This document shows, piece after piece, positions 16,176 through 24,780 of a stretch of 64,000 nt of DNA (the stretch's first letter is position 1; every line of letters starts with the position of its first letter). The DNA is from Clostridium sp. CX1 (GTDB lineage: Bacteria; Bacillota; Clostridia; Clostridiales; Clostridiaceae). The stretch lies in NCBI RefSeq assembly GCF_025398335.1, contig NZ_JAODOO010000005.1, positions 186,001-250,000 of the forward strand, in the 5' to 3' direction. The position numbers and the translations under genes were made by a program. The notes beneath the pieces were generated by a model. It was given only the letters and a program-made list of their open reading frames with translations. It ran no database searches and was not told the origin of the DNA.

Positions 16176-17039
16176 TTATTTTAACGAGTCTAAGTAGGAA
16201 ACAGCATTTAGCGCAGCAACTTGACCTTGCCCCGCAGCTCTCATATACTGATAAGGTTTCCCTGTACAATCTCCTGCAGCAAAACACCCACTAAGATTTG
16301 TTTGCATATTCAGATCTACTTTAATATGATCATTCTCCACTAATAATCCTGGTACAAGTTGATTTGGTGCTACGCTATCCTTTAGTACAAAAACTCCGTC
16401 TGTGATTATTTCTCTTTCTTTTAAGACAACCTTTGTAACTCTATCTTTTCCTTGTATTTCTATCGGTCTGTCACTAACTACTTCAATGTTTCCCCTTTTT
16501 AAATCGTATGCACCTCTATACATAGGTACGTAATAGACCTTTTCAGCTAATTCACTTACATAGTTAGTTTCTTCTTCAGCTTCTTTATTATATCCTATTA
16601 TAGTCACTATTTTTCCCTTATAAAGAGGGGCATCACAGGTAGCACAATAGCCAACTCCCTTACCTAAAAACTCCTCTTCTCCCCTTAGTGGTTTCGTATA
16701 TTCTATTCCTGTAGCTAAAATTACAGTTCTTGCTTCATAGATTTTTTCATTAACTGCTAACCCGTAATAGTCTCCCATAGCATATATTGCATTTATTCTT
16801 TCATAAGTTATTTTTATTCCCATAGCATCAATATGTTTCTTAAACTGTTTTTTCATTTCCGCACCTGTTATTCCGTAAAATCCCAAATAATTATCTACCT
16901 TTGGTGCTTTTATTACCTTGTTGCTTAGCTCTTTGCTTCCAAATACAATTATTCTCTTATTTCTTATCTTTCCGTTTATGGCAGCTGATAAACCTGCTGG
17001 TCCACTACCAACTACTGCTATATCATATTTGTTATCCAC
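16176..17039 (-). CDS. Thioredoxin reductase-like flavoenzyme without NADPH motifs (likely ferredoxin-dependent)
   Basis: The protein has 287 residues from GTG at 17039, which lies 8 nt after GGGAG; a GTG at 17048 is the alternative. The FAD motif VVGSGPAGLSAAI is near residue 10, the redox pair is CATC (Cys132 and Cys135), and the C-terminal FAD motif is CFAAGDC. In NADPH-dependent TrxB the second nucleotide motif reads GGGDSA and is followed by HRRxxxR. Here these positions read IIGYNKEAEEE (near 147-156) and VPMYRGAYD (near 171-179), so the glycine-rich loop and the basic 2'-phosphate site are both missing. This matches the ferredoxin-dependent flavin thioredoxin reductases described from clostridia. 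Its substrate is presumably the thioredoxin encoded just upstream. The fold is certain; the electron donor is inferred. Confidence 0.85.
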   Translation of the reverse strand: MDNKYDIAVVGSGPAGLSAAINGKIRNKRIIVFGSKELSNKVIKAPKVDNYLGFYGITGAEMKKQFKKHIDAMGIKITYERINAIYAMGDYYGLAVNEKIYEARTVILATGIEYTKPLRGEEEFLGKGVGYCATCDAPLYKGKIVTIIGYNKEAEEETNYVSELAEKVYYVPMYRGAYDLKRGNIEVVSDRPIEIQGKDRVTKVVLKEREIITDGVFVLKDSVAPNQLVPGLLVENDHIKVDLNMQTNLSGCFAAGDCTGKPYQYMRAAGQGQVAALNAVSYLDSLK

Positions 17040-17110
17040 TGTGTTCACTCCCTATAATATAAATACTTATTAATATTTTACTTTCGATTTGTTTATTTAA
17101 TACATATATA

Positions 17111-17145
17111 AAATGACAAATTAACCCAAGGTTAATTTGTCATTT
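17111..17145 (-). terminator. Terminator or hairpin after trxA
   Basis: A perfect 15-bp stem (17111-17125 with 17131-17145) with a 5-nt loop starts 10 bp after the trxA stop codon. The minus-strand tail is TATATATG after a T-rich stem end, so termination is likely but may be incomplete, which would let the reductase gene be co-transcribed. Confidence 0.7.
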
Positions 17146-17154
17146 CAAATTCAA

Positions 17155-17472
17155 TTAAATATGATTTTCTATTACTCCTTTTATAGCATCCTTCGGTCTA
17201 AATCCTACTAGTGTGTCAGCTATAGAACCATTTTTAAATACCATAATTGTAGGTATACTAGCGATCTTATACCTTGAGGATGTTTCAGGATTTTCATCTA
17301 CATTTAACTTAAAGAACTTAGCCTTTTCTCCTAACTCTCCAGCAATTTCATCAATTACAGGTCCGAGCATCTTACAAGGACCACACCATGGTGCCCAAAA
17401 ATCTACAACTACAGGCACATTTGAACTTTCAATTATCTCTGAAAAATTTATATCTTTTATTTCTCCTATCAT
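17155..17472 (-). CDS. trxA: Thioredoxin
   Basis: A 106-residue thioredoxin starting MIGEIKDINF at 17472, 7 nt after GGAGG. The longer frame to 17511 reads through this binding site, and an ATG at 17478 is too close to it. The redox motif WCGPC follows FWAPW near residue 28, and the cis-proline loop SIPTIMVFKNG is near residue 72. The length is exactly the usual 105 or so. It reduces protein disulfides in the cytoplasm and would be kept reduced by the flavoenzyme encoded next on the same strand. Confidence 0.96.
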   Translation of the reverse strand: MIGEIKDINFSEIIESSNVPVVVDFWAPWCGPCKMLGPVIDEIAGELGEKAKFFKLNVDENPETSSRYKIASIPTIMVFKNGSIADTLVGFRPKDAIKGVIENHI

Positions 17473-17632
17473 TTCCATACCTCCAATATACCCTTGAGGG
17501 GTACCTTTCATATGATAATTTTATAATACTTTTTTTATACAGTCAATAGTTTATAATATTTGAGTCTATAAAATATTTTAAAGTTACTATTTATTTTTTC
17601 TATTGATACCTTTATTTATGTGTTCAATTCTA

Positions 17633-18922
17633 TCAATAAATTAAACTGTTTATTACAGAATTATTATAGATTGACTGTGGATAATTCTGTAATAACTTTT
17701 CTGCATAAACTTTTGCTGTAGCTGCATCTTTATCTTTGTATATAAGAGCTAAAGTATATAATACAGTTTCCTCATATTCTCCACCAGAAAATGCTTTGTC
17801 ATATTCAGAGTAGTATTTTATAGTATTTTCAGCATCTCCAGACAAATGAAAAGTAGTGCCAAGCATATAAACTATATGAGGGTATAAATAGTGCTGTCCA
17901 CCTAGTTCATAACATCTTGTAAAATATACCTTTGCATTGACATAATCCTCGCTATTCATGTAGCTATATGCTTTGTCATAAAAGTATTCTACACCTTCTG
18001 TTTTTAGCAATTCATTAGCACTAGATAAAAGTGTTTTTTCTGTATCGCTAATATTCTTGTCTCTCCATTTTATGTTTTCATCATATACAGCATCAAAGTT
18101 CTTACTTTCAATATCACCTTTAATCTTGTCATAAGGGAAAACCTCATTTTGTACATTACTTTTCTTATCTTCCTTGACTTCTGGCTTAGCAGCACCTATC
18201 TTTTTTTCCTTTCCAGTTTCTTTATTAGTAGTGCCAGTTTCTTTTTTATGGGACTCACTAGAACTATTTACTTTAAAATTTAATAAACTTCTAAGTCCAG
18301 GTTTATAGCTGGCTTTAATAAAATTAATAAATACTATTGTTCCCAAAAGTAACGCAACTAGACATATTACACCTATCAATATCAATACCAGTTTTTTTGG
18401 TACATGTTCTTCCTTTAATACACCATAACTCTTTAGTTTCTTTCTCGTATCTTTAGCTATTACATTAGTCCTATCTAAGGTTAAAACCTTCTCAACATGT
18501 TCTAATGCTTTGTTATATAACCCTTTTTTCATATAGCATAATGCTAGGTGATTGTTAACATTAATAAGGTTATAATCGCTCTCTAAACATTTCTCTAAAA
18601 GAACTAATGCTTCTTGAATTTTCAACTCCCTTATAAGTTCTAATGCAACGCCATAAAATTTCAGTCTTTCTTTATCCTTTTTTGTATCCTCTAAATATTT
18701 TTCAGATATTCCATCTTTATTAATTTGTTTATTCATTTTCCAAAGCTTTTGTGCCTCTTCTAAATCCCCTTTTAGATAGCACAATAGACCTTTTAGATTT
18801 ATAGCTGCTGCATTTTTAATATCTATGGATATACTTTCTTCACATAACTCTATAGCCTTATCTATATAACCGTTATTATATTTTTCTAGCGCCTTAATGT
18901 ATATTTTTCTAGATTTGTTCAT
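17633..18922 (-). CDS. Membrane-anchored tetratricopeptide-repeat protein
   Basis: The protein has 429 residues: an N-terminal TPR array (about residues 1-165), one transmembrane helix at about 178-200, a charged low-complexity linker (about 215-260, many Lys, Glu and Thr), then a second helical-repeat part (about 265-429). It has no signal peptide, so it probably spans the membrane once with TPRs on both sides. The start lies behind AAGGGGAAT. It follows the lipoprotein gene by 22 bp and is surely co-transcribed. The role is unknown; such proteins usually assemble complexes at the envelope. Confidence 0.75.
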   Translation of the reverse strand: MNKSRKIYIKALEKYNNGYIDKAIELCEESISIDIKNAAAINLKGLLCYLKGDLEEAQKLWKMNKQINKDGISEKYLEDTKKDKERLKFYGVALELIRELKIQEALVLLEKCLESDYNLINVNNHLALCYMKKGLYNKALEHVEKVLTLDRTNVIAKDTRKKLKSYGVLKEEHVPKKLVLILIGVICLVALLLGTIVFINFIKASYKPGLRSLLNFKVNSSSESHKKETGTTNKETGKEKKIGAAKPEVKEDKKSNVQNEVFPYDKIKGDIESKNFDAVYDENIKWRDKNISDTEKTLLSSANELLKTEGVEYFYDKAYSYMNSEDYVNAKVYFTRCYELGGQHYLYPHIVYMLGTTFHLSGDAENTIKYYSEYDKAFSGGEYEETVLYTLALIYKDKDAATAKVYAEKLLQNYPQSIYNNSVINSLIY

Positions 18923-18944
18923 ACATTATTCCCCTTAGAGCTTA

Positions 18945-19727
18945 CTAATTTGTTTTATTAATTATATAAATTGTCTTTCCTGTTGAATCTTTTACCTCCA
19001 TCTGCTTATTTAAACTTATGTCAAAGGAACTTATTGACCAATTTTCAATATGTGACTTATTATAACTGTCATCATCATATACATTGACCTTTAAGCTTAG
19101 GTTTGATTCTAATTTCTTTATTTCCATTACCTGTTGTTTATCACTAGATGTTTCTAATACTAAAGATGTCTTACCTGTAACTACATTAATTAGATATAAA
19201 TTCCCACCCTTTGATACGGTTCCGTGAGCATCTCCAATTACTACAAATAGATTCTCATCATCTGCCCATTCTATATATCTAGGTGAAATCTTATCATTGT
19301 TTAAAATTTCAAAACTATATGTGTTGCCTTCCTTATCCTTTACAAACAACTTACCTACGCCTTCTTCAATAGCTTCAGGTCCTTTTCCTTCTATGCATGC
19401 ACTATAACTTTTATTGTTAGACTTCTTCCAAGGTGTACCAAACCTTGGTTCTTCACTTTTAGATAACAACCCCTTGCTAAACTTTGGAATATTAACACTT
19501 TGAGTGCTAACAAATTTCGCCTCTTTTTTATCTTCTTTTTTATCTTCTTTTGCGGATGTATTATTCTGATTGTCGTTATCCTTTGGACTCTGATTTTGTG
19601 TAGTTGTTTGATTATTGTCTGAAGTATTTTTATTTTGTGAGTTTGAACAAGCTGTTAAAGCTAATAGCAAAACAATTGACATTGAACAAAGTGTATATAT
19701 TCTTTTCTTATTTTTTAATATTGACAT
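18945..19727 (-). CDS. Putative lipoprotein, possibly of the DUF4652 group
   Basis: A 260-residue protein with a lipoprotein signal: basic start, hydrophobic core LLLALTAC with Cys27 as the lipidated residue. A disordered Asn/Gln/Lys-rich linker follows (about 28-72). The globular part (about 85-255) has beta-rich segments such as GKLFVKDKEGNTYSFEI, YIEWADDENLFVVIGD and GGNLYLINVVTGKTSLVL, which suggest a small beta-propeller-like or blade-like fold. I recall similar text in DUF4652 proteins but cannot check it. It would sit on the outer face of the membrane. It pairs with the downstream TPR membrane protein. Confidence 0.65.
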   Translation of the reverse strand: MSILKNKKRIYTLCSMSIVLLLALTACSNSQNKNTSDNNQTTTQNQSPKDNDNQNNTSAKEDKKEDKKEAKFVSTQSVNIPKFSKGLLSKSEEPRFGTPWKKSNNKSYSACIEGKGPEAIEEGVGKLFVKDKEGNTYSFEILNNDKISPRYIEWADDENLFVVIGDAHGTVSKGGNLYLINVVTGKTSLVLETSSDKQQVMEIKKLESNLSLKVNVYDDDSYNKSHIENWSISSFDISLNKQMEVKDSTGKTIYIINKTN

Positions 19728-19837
19728 TGTAATTCCTCCTTAAAAATCAACTTAAATATACTTTGGTTAAAATTTTGTTTTTATATCTACTATTATATAC
19801 TAAAATTTCTTTTTACGGTTTAAATTTTGATATAAAT

Positions 19838-19873
19838 AAAACCTGAACTGAAAATTAATTCCGTTCAGGTTTT
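19838..19873 (-). terminator. Rho-independent terminator of ptsI
   Basis: A perfect 11-bp stem (19838-19848 with 19863-19873) with a 14-nt loop, followed on the minus strand by TTTTATTTATAT. It lies 25 bp beyond the ptsI stop codon. Confidence 0.88.
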
Positions 19874-19897
19874 ATACTTATCACTTTTTCTTATATT

Positions 19898-21511
19898 TTA
19901 ATTTTCCATAATTAACTTTTTCGCATTTAGTATAGATGATGCACTCATAGAGAATTCATCTAAACCATATTCTACTAATGTAGGGATAGCCTTTTCATCA
20001 CCAGCCATCTCGCCACACATTCCACACCATTTCCCTTCCTTATGAGCTGCTTCTATAGTCATTTTTATTAGTTTCAACACTGCTGGATGCATTGGATTAT
20101 ACAAGTAGGATATCTTTTCATTCATTCTATCTGCCGCCAATGTGTACTGTATTAAGTCGTTTGTTCCTATACTAAAGAAATCTACATATTTAGCAAGTTC
20201 ATCAGCATTAACAGCTGCTGCTGGTATCTCTACCATTATACCTGTTTCTAGATTCTCATTAAATTCTTTTCCTTCTGTTCTTAGCTCATCCATACATTCT
20301 TCAAGAATTTCTTTTGATTTAAGGAATTCTTCTAAAGAAGATATCATTGGAAACATTATTTTTAAATTACCAAAAGCTGAAGCCCTAAGTAATGCTCTTA
20401 ACTGAATTTTAAATATATCTGTTCTATCAAGACAAAGTCTTATAGCTCTATAACCTAAAAATGGGTTCATTTCCTCTGGCAATGGCAAATATGGAAGCTT
20501 CTTATCTCCACCAATATCAAGCGTTCTGATAACTACAGGTCTTCCTTCCATTTTTTCAACAGCATATTTATAGGACTCAAACTGTTCTTCTTCTCCTGGC
20601 ATATCATCTCTATCCATGTATAAAAATTCAGTTCTAAATAATCCTATTCCGTCTCCACCATTTGCTAATACCTGATGAACGTCTTCTGGCTTACCTATGT
20701 TCCCTGCAACTTCTACACGTTTTCCTGCCTTAGTAACAGTTTTAACATCTATTAGCTTTTTAAGTTCTTCTCTTTCTTTTTTATAAGCTTCCTTTTTAGC
20801 CTCATAGGCCTTTACTGTTTCAGCATCTGGGTTAACTATAGCAATTCCCTCTACTCCGTCTACTATAACAGTATCACCATCTTTAACTGCTGAAGTTATG
20901 TCTTGTAGTCCTACAACTGCAGGTATCTCTAAAGTTCTAGCCATAATAGCACTGTGGGAAGTCCTTCCACCAATGTTAGTTAGGAAAGCTATAACTTTAC
21001 TTCTATCTAATTGTGCTGTATCTGAAGGTGTTAAGTCATGAGCAACTACCACTGTGTTATCTTTATACTCTGATATTCCAACAGCTTTTCCTGCTAGATT
21101 GGCAAGTATTCTACTGCCAACATCTTTTATATCAGCGCCTCTCTCTCTCATGTATTCATCTTCCATAGCTGCAAATATTCCAGCATACATATTTAAAACA
21201 TCCTCAAGAGCCTTTTCTGCATTTACTTTGCTGCTTTCTATACCCATTAGTACTGCTCCTGCAAATTCTGGATCTTCTAAAAGCATCATATGACTTTCAA
21301 AAACCGCAGCTTTAGCTGCTCCAAGCTCTTTTTCTGCCTTTTCTTTTATTTGTTGCAACTGTTCTTTTGAGGCTTTTAAAGCTCTCTCAAACCTATCCTT
21401 TTCTCCTTGTATATCTTCTATTCTTCGTTCTTCTACTTTTACCTCAGTATCTTCCTTTATTAGTACTGTACCGATTGCATATCCTTTTGAAGCTGCTATA
21501 CCTTTTATCAT
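19898..21511 (-). CDS. ptsI: PTS Enzyme I (phosphoenolpyruvate--protein phosphotransferase)
   Basis: Enzyme I takes phosphate from phosphoenolpyruvate and passes it to the histidine of HPr, the first step of PTS sugar uptake. The 537 residues are slightly short of the common 570. The phosphohistidine motif GGRTSHSAIMAR has its active His at 186. The PEP-binding domain includes GIGLFRTEFLYM near residue 285, RTLDIGGDK near 340, and the conserved catalytic cysteine in GMCGEMAGDE near 475. ATG at 21511 follows GAGGAGG. No ptsH gene accompanies it. Upstream is a near-perfect sigma-54 promoter, and the divergent neighbour encodes a sigma-54 activator with its own HPr domain, which is unusual for a general PTS enzyme. 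Confidence 0.96.
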   Translation of the reverse strand: MIKGIAASKGYAIGTVLIKEDTEVKVEERRIEDIQGEKDRFERALKASKEQLQQIKEKAEKELGAAKAAVFESHMMLLEDPEFAGAVLMGIESSKVNAEKALEDVLNMYAGIFAAMEDEYMRERGADIKDVGSRILANLAGKAVGISEYKDNTVVVAHDLTPSDTAQLDRSKVIAFLTNIGGRTSHSAIMARTLEIPAVVGLQDITSAVKDGDTVIVDGVEGIAIVNPDAETVKAYEAKKEAYKKEREELKKLIDVKTVTKAGKRVEVAGNIGKPEDVHQVLANGGDGIGLFRTEFLYMDRDDMPGEEEQFESYKYAVEKMEGRPVVIRTLDIGGDKKLPYLPLPEEMNPFLGYRAIRLCLDRTDIFKIQLRALLRASAFGNLKIMFPMISSLEEFLKSKEILEECMDELRTEGKEFNENLETGIMVEIPAAAVNADELAKYVDFFSIGTNDLIQYTLAADRMNEKISYLYNPMHPAVLKLIKMTIEAAHKEGKWCGMCGEMAGDEKAIPTLVEYGLDEFSMSASSILNAKKLIMEN

Positions 21512-21595
21512 TACTTATCCTCCTCAAATATAAATCGTTCATAAAATATATCTCAAACCTATAGTCCATTTTTATTCTGACAAAGATATATTTAA

Positions 21596-21612
21596 AGCAA
21601 ATTTTATGCCAA
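21596..21612 (-). promoter_or_regulatory. Sigma-54 (-24/-12) promoter of ptsI
   Basis: The minus strand reads TTGGCATAAAATTTGCT (21612-21596). The GG and GC dinucleotides are exactly 10 nt apart and fit TGGCAC-N5-TTGC with a single mismatch. Transcription would begin near 21585, leaving a leader of about 74 nt before ptsI. No comparably good sigma-A promoter is seen between it and the gene. Confidence 0.82.
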
Positions 21613-21750
21613 TAAACTGTTAATCTAATTAATTTATATTTTCTGTCTATAATTATATTGTGTAACCTTGTATTTTTCTAATCAAAAAAATATATAACCT
21701 GTTTTTAAAGTGATTATTACGACAAAATGTTTGAAAATACGACTAAATTC

Positions 21751-21767
21751 TTGATAAAAATTATCAA
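21751..21767. promoter_or_regulatory. Inverted repeat A, candidate activator site
   Basis: TTGATAAAAATTATCAA is a perfect palindrome of 7-bp arms around 3 nt. Its centre lies about 175 bp upstream of the predicted ptsI start, the normal range for a sigma-54 enhancer site. Confidence 0.6.
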
Positions 21768-21851
21768 AGAACCTTTGTTTATAATTCCAATGAGATTTAG
21801 CACCCAGCATTAAATACTAGACTTATAGCAGATTTTAAGATATTATAATAA

Positions 21852-21868
21852 TTGATAATTTTTATCAA
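21852..21868. promoter_or_regulatory. Inverted repeat B, candidate activator site
   Basis: TTGATAATTTTTATCAA is the exact reverse complement of repeat A, 101 bp away. It overlaps the region just after a TATAAT at 21844-21849 that could be the -10 of the divergent regulator gene, so it could also serve autoregulation. Confidence 0.6.
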
Positions 21869-21882
21869 CATTTTAAGCATAT

Positions 21883-21899
21883 TTGATATTTTTTATCAG
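21883..21899. promoter_or_regulatory. Inverted repeat C, imperfect copy
   Basis: TTGATATTTTTTATCAG differs from repeat B at two positions and stands exactly 31 bp (three helical turns) from it, 14 bp before the regulator ATG. Confidence 0.5.
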
Positions 21900-21912
21900 A
21901 ACGAGGTGAATT

Positions 21913-23916
21913 ATGTATAAAAGTAGTGTAACAGTCCCTATTCCTAATGGAATACATACAAGAATTGCTGCAGTAATAGTTCATAAAGCTACTGAATTAA
22001 AAAATAAATATGGAATAAGTCTCTATATAAGAAACTTATCTGCAAAAGAGCCTTTAGCTATAAGTATGTTAGCTTTAATCTCGCTAAAGATAAGAGAAGG
22101 TGAAATAATTGAAGTTTCCTCAAGAGAAGATTCTTCAAATGCACAAAAAGCTGTGTTGGAACTCTGTGATTTTATAACTAATAGATTGAATACTAACAAT
22201 TCAGTTTTATCTAAAATTGATGATATAATCGAAGAGAATACAATAGCCTACGAACAAATTGTTAAAAATATTCCTGTGGGAATACTAGTTATTGATAACA
22301 ATGGCTACATTACGGCAATGAATGATTATTCCTTAAGGATTATAGACAGAGAATCAAAGGAAGTCATAGGTCATCATGTAAAAGAAATCATCCCAACTTC
22401 AGATCTTCCTAATATAGTGTTATCAATGGAACGAAAAGTTGGAGAAACTCAATATATCAATAACCGTCTTGTAATTACTAATAGATCACCTATATTTTCT
22501 AATAATAAAGTTATTGGTGCTTTAGGCGTGTTTCAAGACATATCGGAGCTTAGTGGCATAAAAGAACTTAACGAGAAATTTAAAAAAATACTAGAAATAT
22601 CCCATGATTTAATATGTTTTGTTGACGAAAGAAGAATTATAAGTTATGTAAATCCATCCTATGAAAAGCACTTTCATATTAAAAGTTCTGATATTGTTGG
22701 AAAGGACTTACTAGAAATTTCTCCAACAGGTCTTAGAATGAAGGTTTTTAATACAAAAAAATCTATAGATAACTCAGTTCATCGTAAGGATAACATAAAC
22801 ATAATATCTTCAGTTGCTCCTATATTCATTGATAAAACCTTTAAAGGAGTTATTTCTATCTCTAAAACTGTAAACGAGCTAAAGGATCTAGTGAAAAAAC
22901 TTGAAACCTCAGAAGAAGAATTAAATTATTATAAAGAAGAATTAAATAGACATACAAAATTAAGTAATTCCTTTTCTTCCATTATAGGTTACAGTAGTTC
23001 TCTTAAAGATTGCACTATTACAGCCCAAAAAGCTTCTCAATCAACATCTACTGTATTAATTAGAGGAGAAAGTGGTACTGGGAAAGAGCTTATAGCTAAG
23101 GCTATTCATAATAATAGTGATAGAAAGGATAAAGCTTTTGTTAGGGTAAACTGTGCTGCAATCCCTGAAAACCTGCTTGAAAGTGAATTATTCGGCTATG
23201 AAAAAGGTGCCTTCACTGGTGCTGTAAAGAATAAACCTGGAAAGTTCAATATAGCAAATGGTGGTACTATCTTTCTTGACGAAATAGGCGATATGCCTGT
23301 TTCTATGCAAGTAAAACTCCTAAGGGTTCTACAAGAAAAAGAATTCGAAAGTATCGGTGGACTTGTTACTCAGACTGTTGATGTCAGAGTGATAGCTGCA
23401 ACAAATAGAAATTTAGAGGAAATGATAAAGGAAAATACATTTAGGGAAGACCTTTATTATAGATTAAATGTTATAAACATCATGCTCCCACCATTAAGAA
23501 ACAGAAAAGAAGATATAAACCTTCTCGTAGAACACTTTATAGAAAAAATGAACAATAAATTAGGTAAAAACATTATAGGTATAGATAATAAATCTCTTCT
23601 ATACCTTCAAGATTACCACTGGCCAGGTAATATCCGAGAACTTGAAAATATTATTGAAAGAGCCATTAATATGTGTGAAGGTGTTAAAATTACTGAAATA
23701 GATTTGCCTTTCTACATTAAAAATGAAGCTTCATCTAGTGAAAGCCTTATAAATCTTAACAATGGTGAGCTTCAACCTTTAGAACAATATGAAAAAGAAA
23801 TAATAGCTTTAGCTATGAAAAAATATAAAAGCTATAATAAGGCCGGCAAAGCGCTAGGTATTACTCATAGAACTGTATCACTAAAGTGCAAAAAGTATGG
23901 TATTGATATAAATTAA
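21913..23916 (+). CDS. Sigma-54-dependent activator with HPr, two PAS, AAA+ and Fis-type HTH domains
   Basis: The protein has 667 residues. Residues 1-93 are an HPr domain: [10 protein letters not shown] places the phosphorylatable histidine at position 15, exactly as in HPr. Ser51 in [14 protein letters not shown] aligns with the regulatory Ser46 region. PAS domains lie at about 118-225 and 226-330, then a short coiled coil (325-355). The AAA+ domain (about 366-590) has Walker A GESGTGKE at 385-392, the sigma-54-contacting GAFTGA at 432-437 and Walker B TIFLDE at 452-457. A Fis-type helix-turn-helix ends the protein (about 625-667). It should activate sigma-54 promoters, with activity set by phosphorylation of the HPr domain by Enzyme I and by a PAS ligand. 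It is divergent from ptsI. The architecture is seen; the phosphorylation is inferred. Confidence 0.93.
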   Translation: MYKSSVTVPIPNGIHTRIAAVIVHKATELKNKYGISLYIRNLSAKEPLAISMLALISLKIREGEIIEVSSREDSSNAQKAVLELCDFITNRLNTNNSVLSKIDDIIEENTIAYEQIVKNIPVGILVIDNNGYITAMNDYSLRIIDRESKEVIGHHVKEIIPTSDLPNIVLSMERKVGETQYINNRLVITNRSPIFSNNKVIGALGVFQDISELSGIKELNEKFKKILEISHDLICFVDERRIISYVNPSYEKHFHIKSSDIVGKDLLEISPTGLRMKVFNTKKSIDNSVHRKDNINIISSVAPIFIDKTFKGVISISKTVNELKDLVKKLETSEEELNYYKEELNRHTKLSNSFSSIIGYSSSLKDCTITAQKASQSTSTVLIRGESGTGKELIAKAIHNNSDRKDKAFVRVNCAAIPENLLESELFGYEKGAFTGAVKNKPGKFNIANGGTIFLDEIGDMPVSMQVKLLRVLQEKEFESIGGLVTQTVDVRVIAATNRNLEEMIKENTFREDLYYRLNVINIMLPPLRNRKEDINLLVEHFIEKMNNKLGKNIIGIDNKSLLYLQDYHWPGNIRELENIIERAINMCEGVKITEIDLPFYIKNEASSSESLINLNNGELQPLEQYEKEIIALAMKKYKSYNKAGKALGITHRTVSLKCKKYGIDIN

Positions 23917-23942
23917 TCTTAAACTTATCCACATTTCTTATT

Positions 23943-23985
23943 AAAAATAATCCCCATCAGTTAAAAACTAATGGGGATTATTTTT
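23943..23985. terminator. Bidirectional rho-independent terminator
   Basis: AAAAATAATCCCCAT (23943-23957) pairs perfectly with ATGGGGATTATTTTT (23971-23985). It separates the plus-strand activator from the convergent minus-strand TPR gene and can end both. Confidence 0.9.
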
Positions 23986-24027
23986 ATAAATATTTAATCA
24001 TATATCTATTTAAACAGTATCCATATA

Positions 24028-24780
24028 CTACTTTATCAATTCTTGAAATTCCTTTGAATTTTTAACTGGATTAAAGTCTGTTTCCTCACTAGCTAGTTTC
24101 TTTATTTCTGGAGCCATATCAATGGCAGTTTTTAAGTACTTTACAGTGTTTTCTATATCTCCTCGTCTTCCATATATGCTAGCCTTACCATAGTAGCTCC
24201 ATATATAATCTTCAACCTCTAAAGCTTTATCATACCACTTTAGCGAATCATCATAGTAACCATAAAGTTCATAAGCTAATGCCTTATTAAATCTTGCATA
24301 TCCAAAGTCAGGTTTAATCTCTAATGACTTATCTATGTTTTTCATTCCGTCATTAAAATTGTTGTTATAGCACTGCGCTATACCTTTAATATTATAAGCT
24401 TTATAAAAACTGCTGTCTTCACCTATCATTTGATCAGCCAATTTTATAGTTTCTTGATATTTTTTTTCACCAAAAGCTTTGTAGCTTTGCTGATATGTTT
24501 CTTCTAATTTCTTACTTTTTTCTTCTTGAAGTTTTCTTACCTCATCTGTCTCAGTACTATCTTTCTTAGGGTCTTCTATAAATGATTCTAAATTATTGTT
24601 ATTGCTTGATCCGTTATCTACTTTCTCTATTATACTTTTATTATTACTCCTGTTATCCACTGCAGCTTTGTATGCTATCCCCGCTACAATTAAGCTTAAG
24701 ACAAGAAACATTATCATTTTTGTTCTTAATGAAATTCCATCAAATAATTTATTATTCGGCTTATCTCCTTTAAACCTCAT
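24028..24780 (-). CDS. Single-pass membrane TPR protein
   Basis: The protein has 250 residues: a short basic start, a transmembrane helix at about 21-38 (IMFLVLSLIVAGIAY), an Asn/Ser-rich linker, a charged coiled stretch (75-100), then about four TPR units (about 90-245; for example FGYARFNKALAYELYGYYDDSLKWYDKAL). The TPR part is most likely outside the cell if the helix acts as a signal anchor. Function unknown. It starts 115 bp after citG ends and may be read from that operon, since no clear terminator lies between. Confidence 0.72.
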   Translation of the reverse strand: MRFKGDKPNNKLFDGISLRTKMIMFLVLSLIVAGIAYKAAVDNRSNNKSIIEKVDNGSSNNNNLESFIEDPKKDSTETDEVRKLQEEKSKKLEETYQQSYKAFGEKKYQETIKLADQMIGEDSSFYKAYNIKGIAQCYNNNFNDGMKNIDKSLEIKPDFGYARFNKALAYELYGYYDDSLKWYDKALEVEDYIWSYYGKASIYGRRGDIENTVKYLKTAIDMAPEIKKLASEETDFNPVKNSKEFQELIK

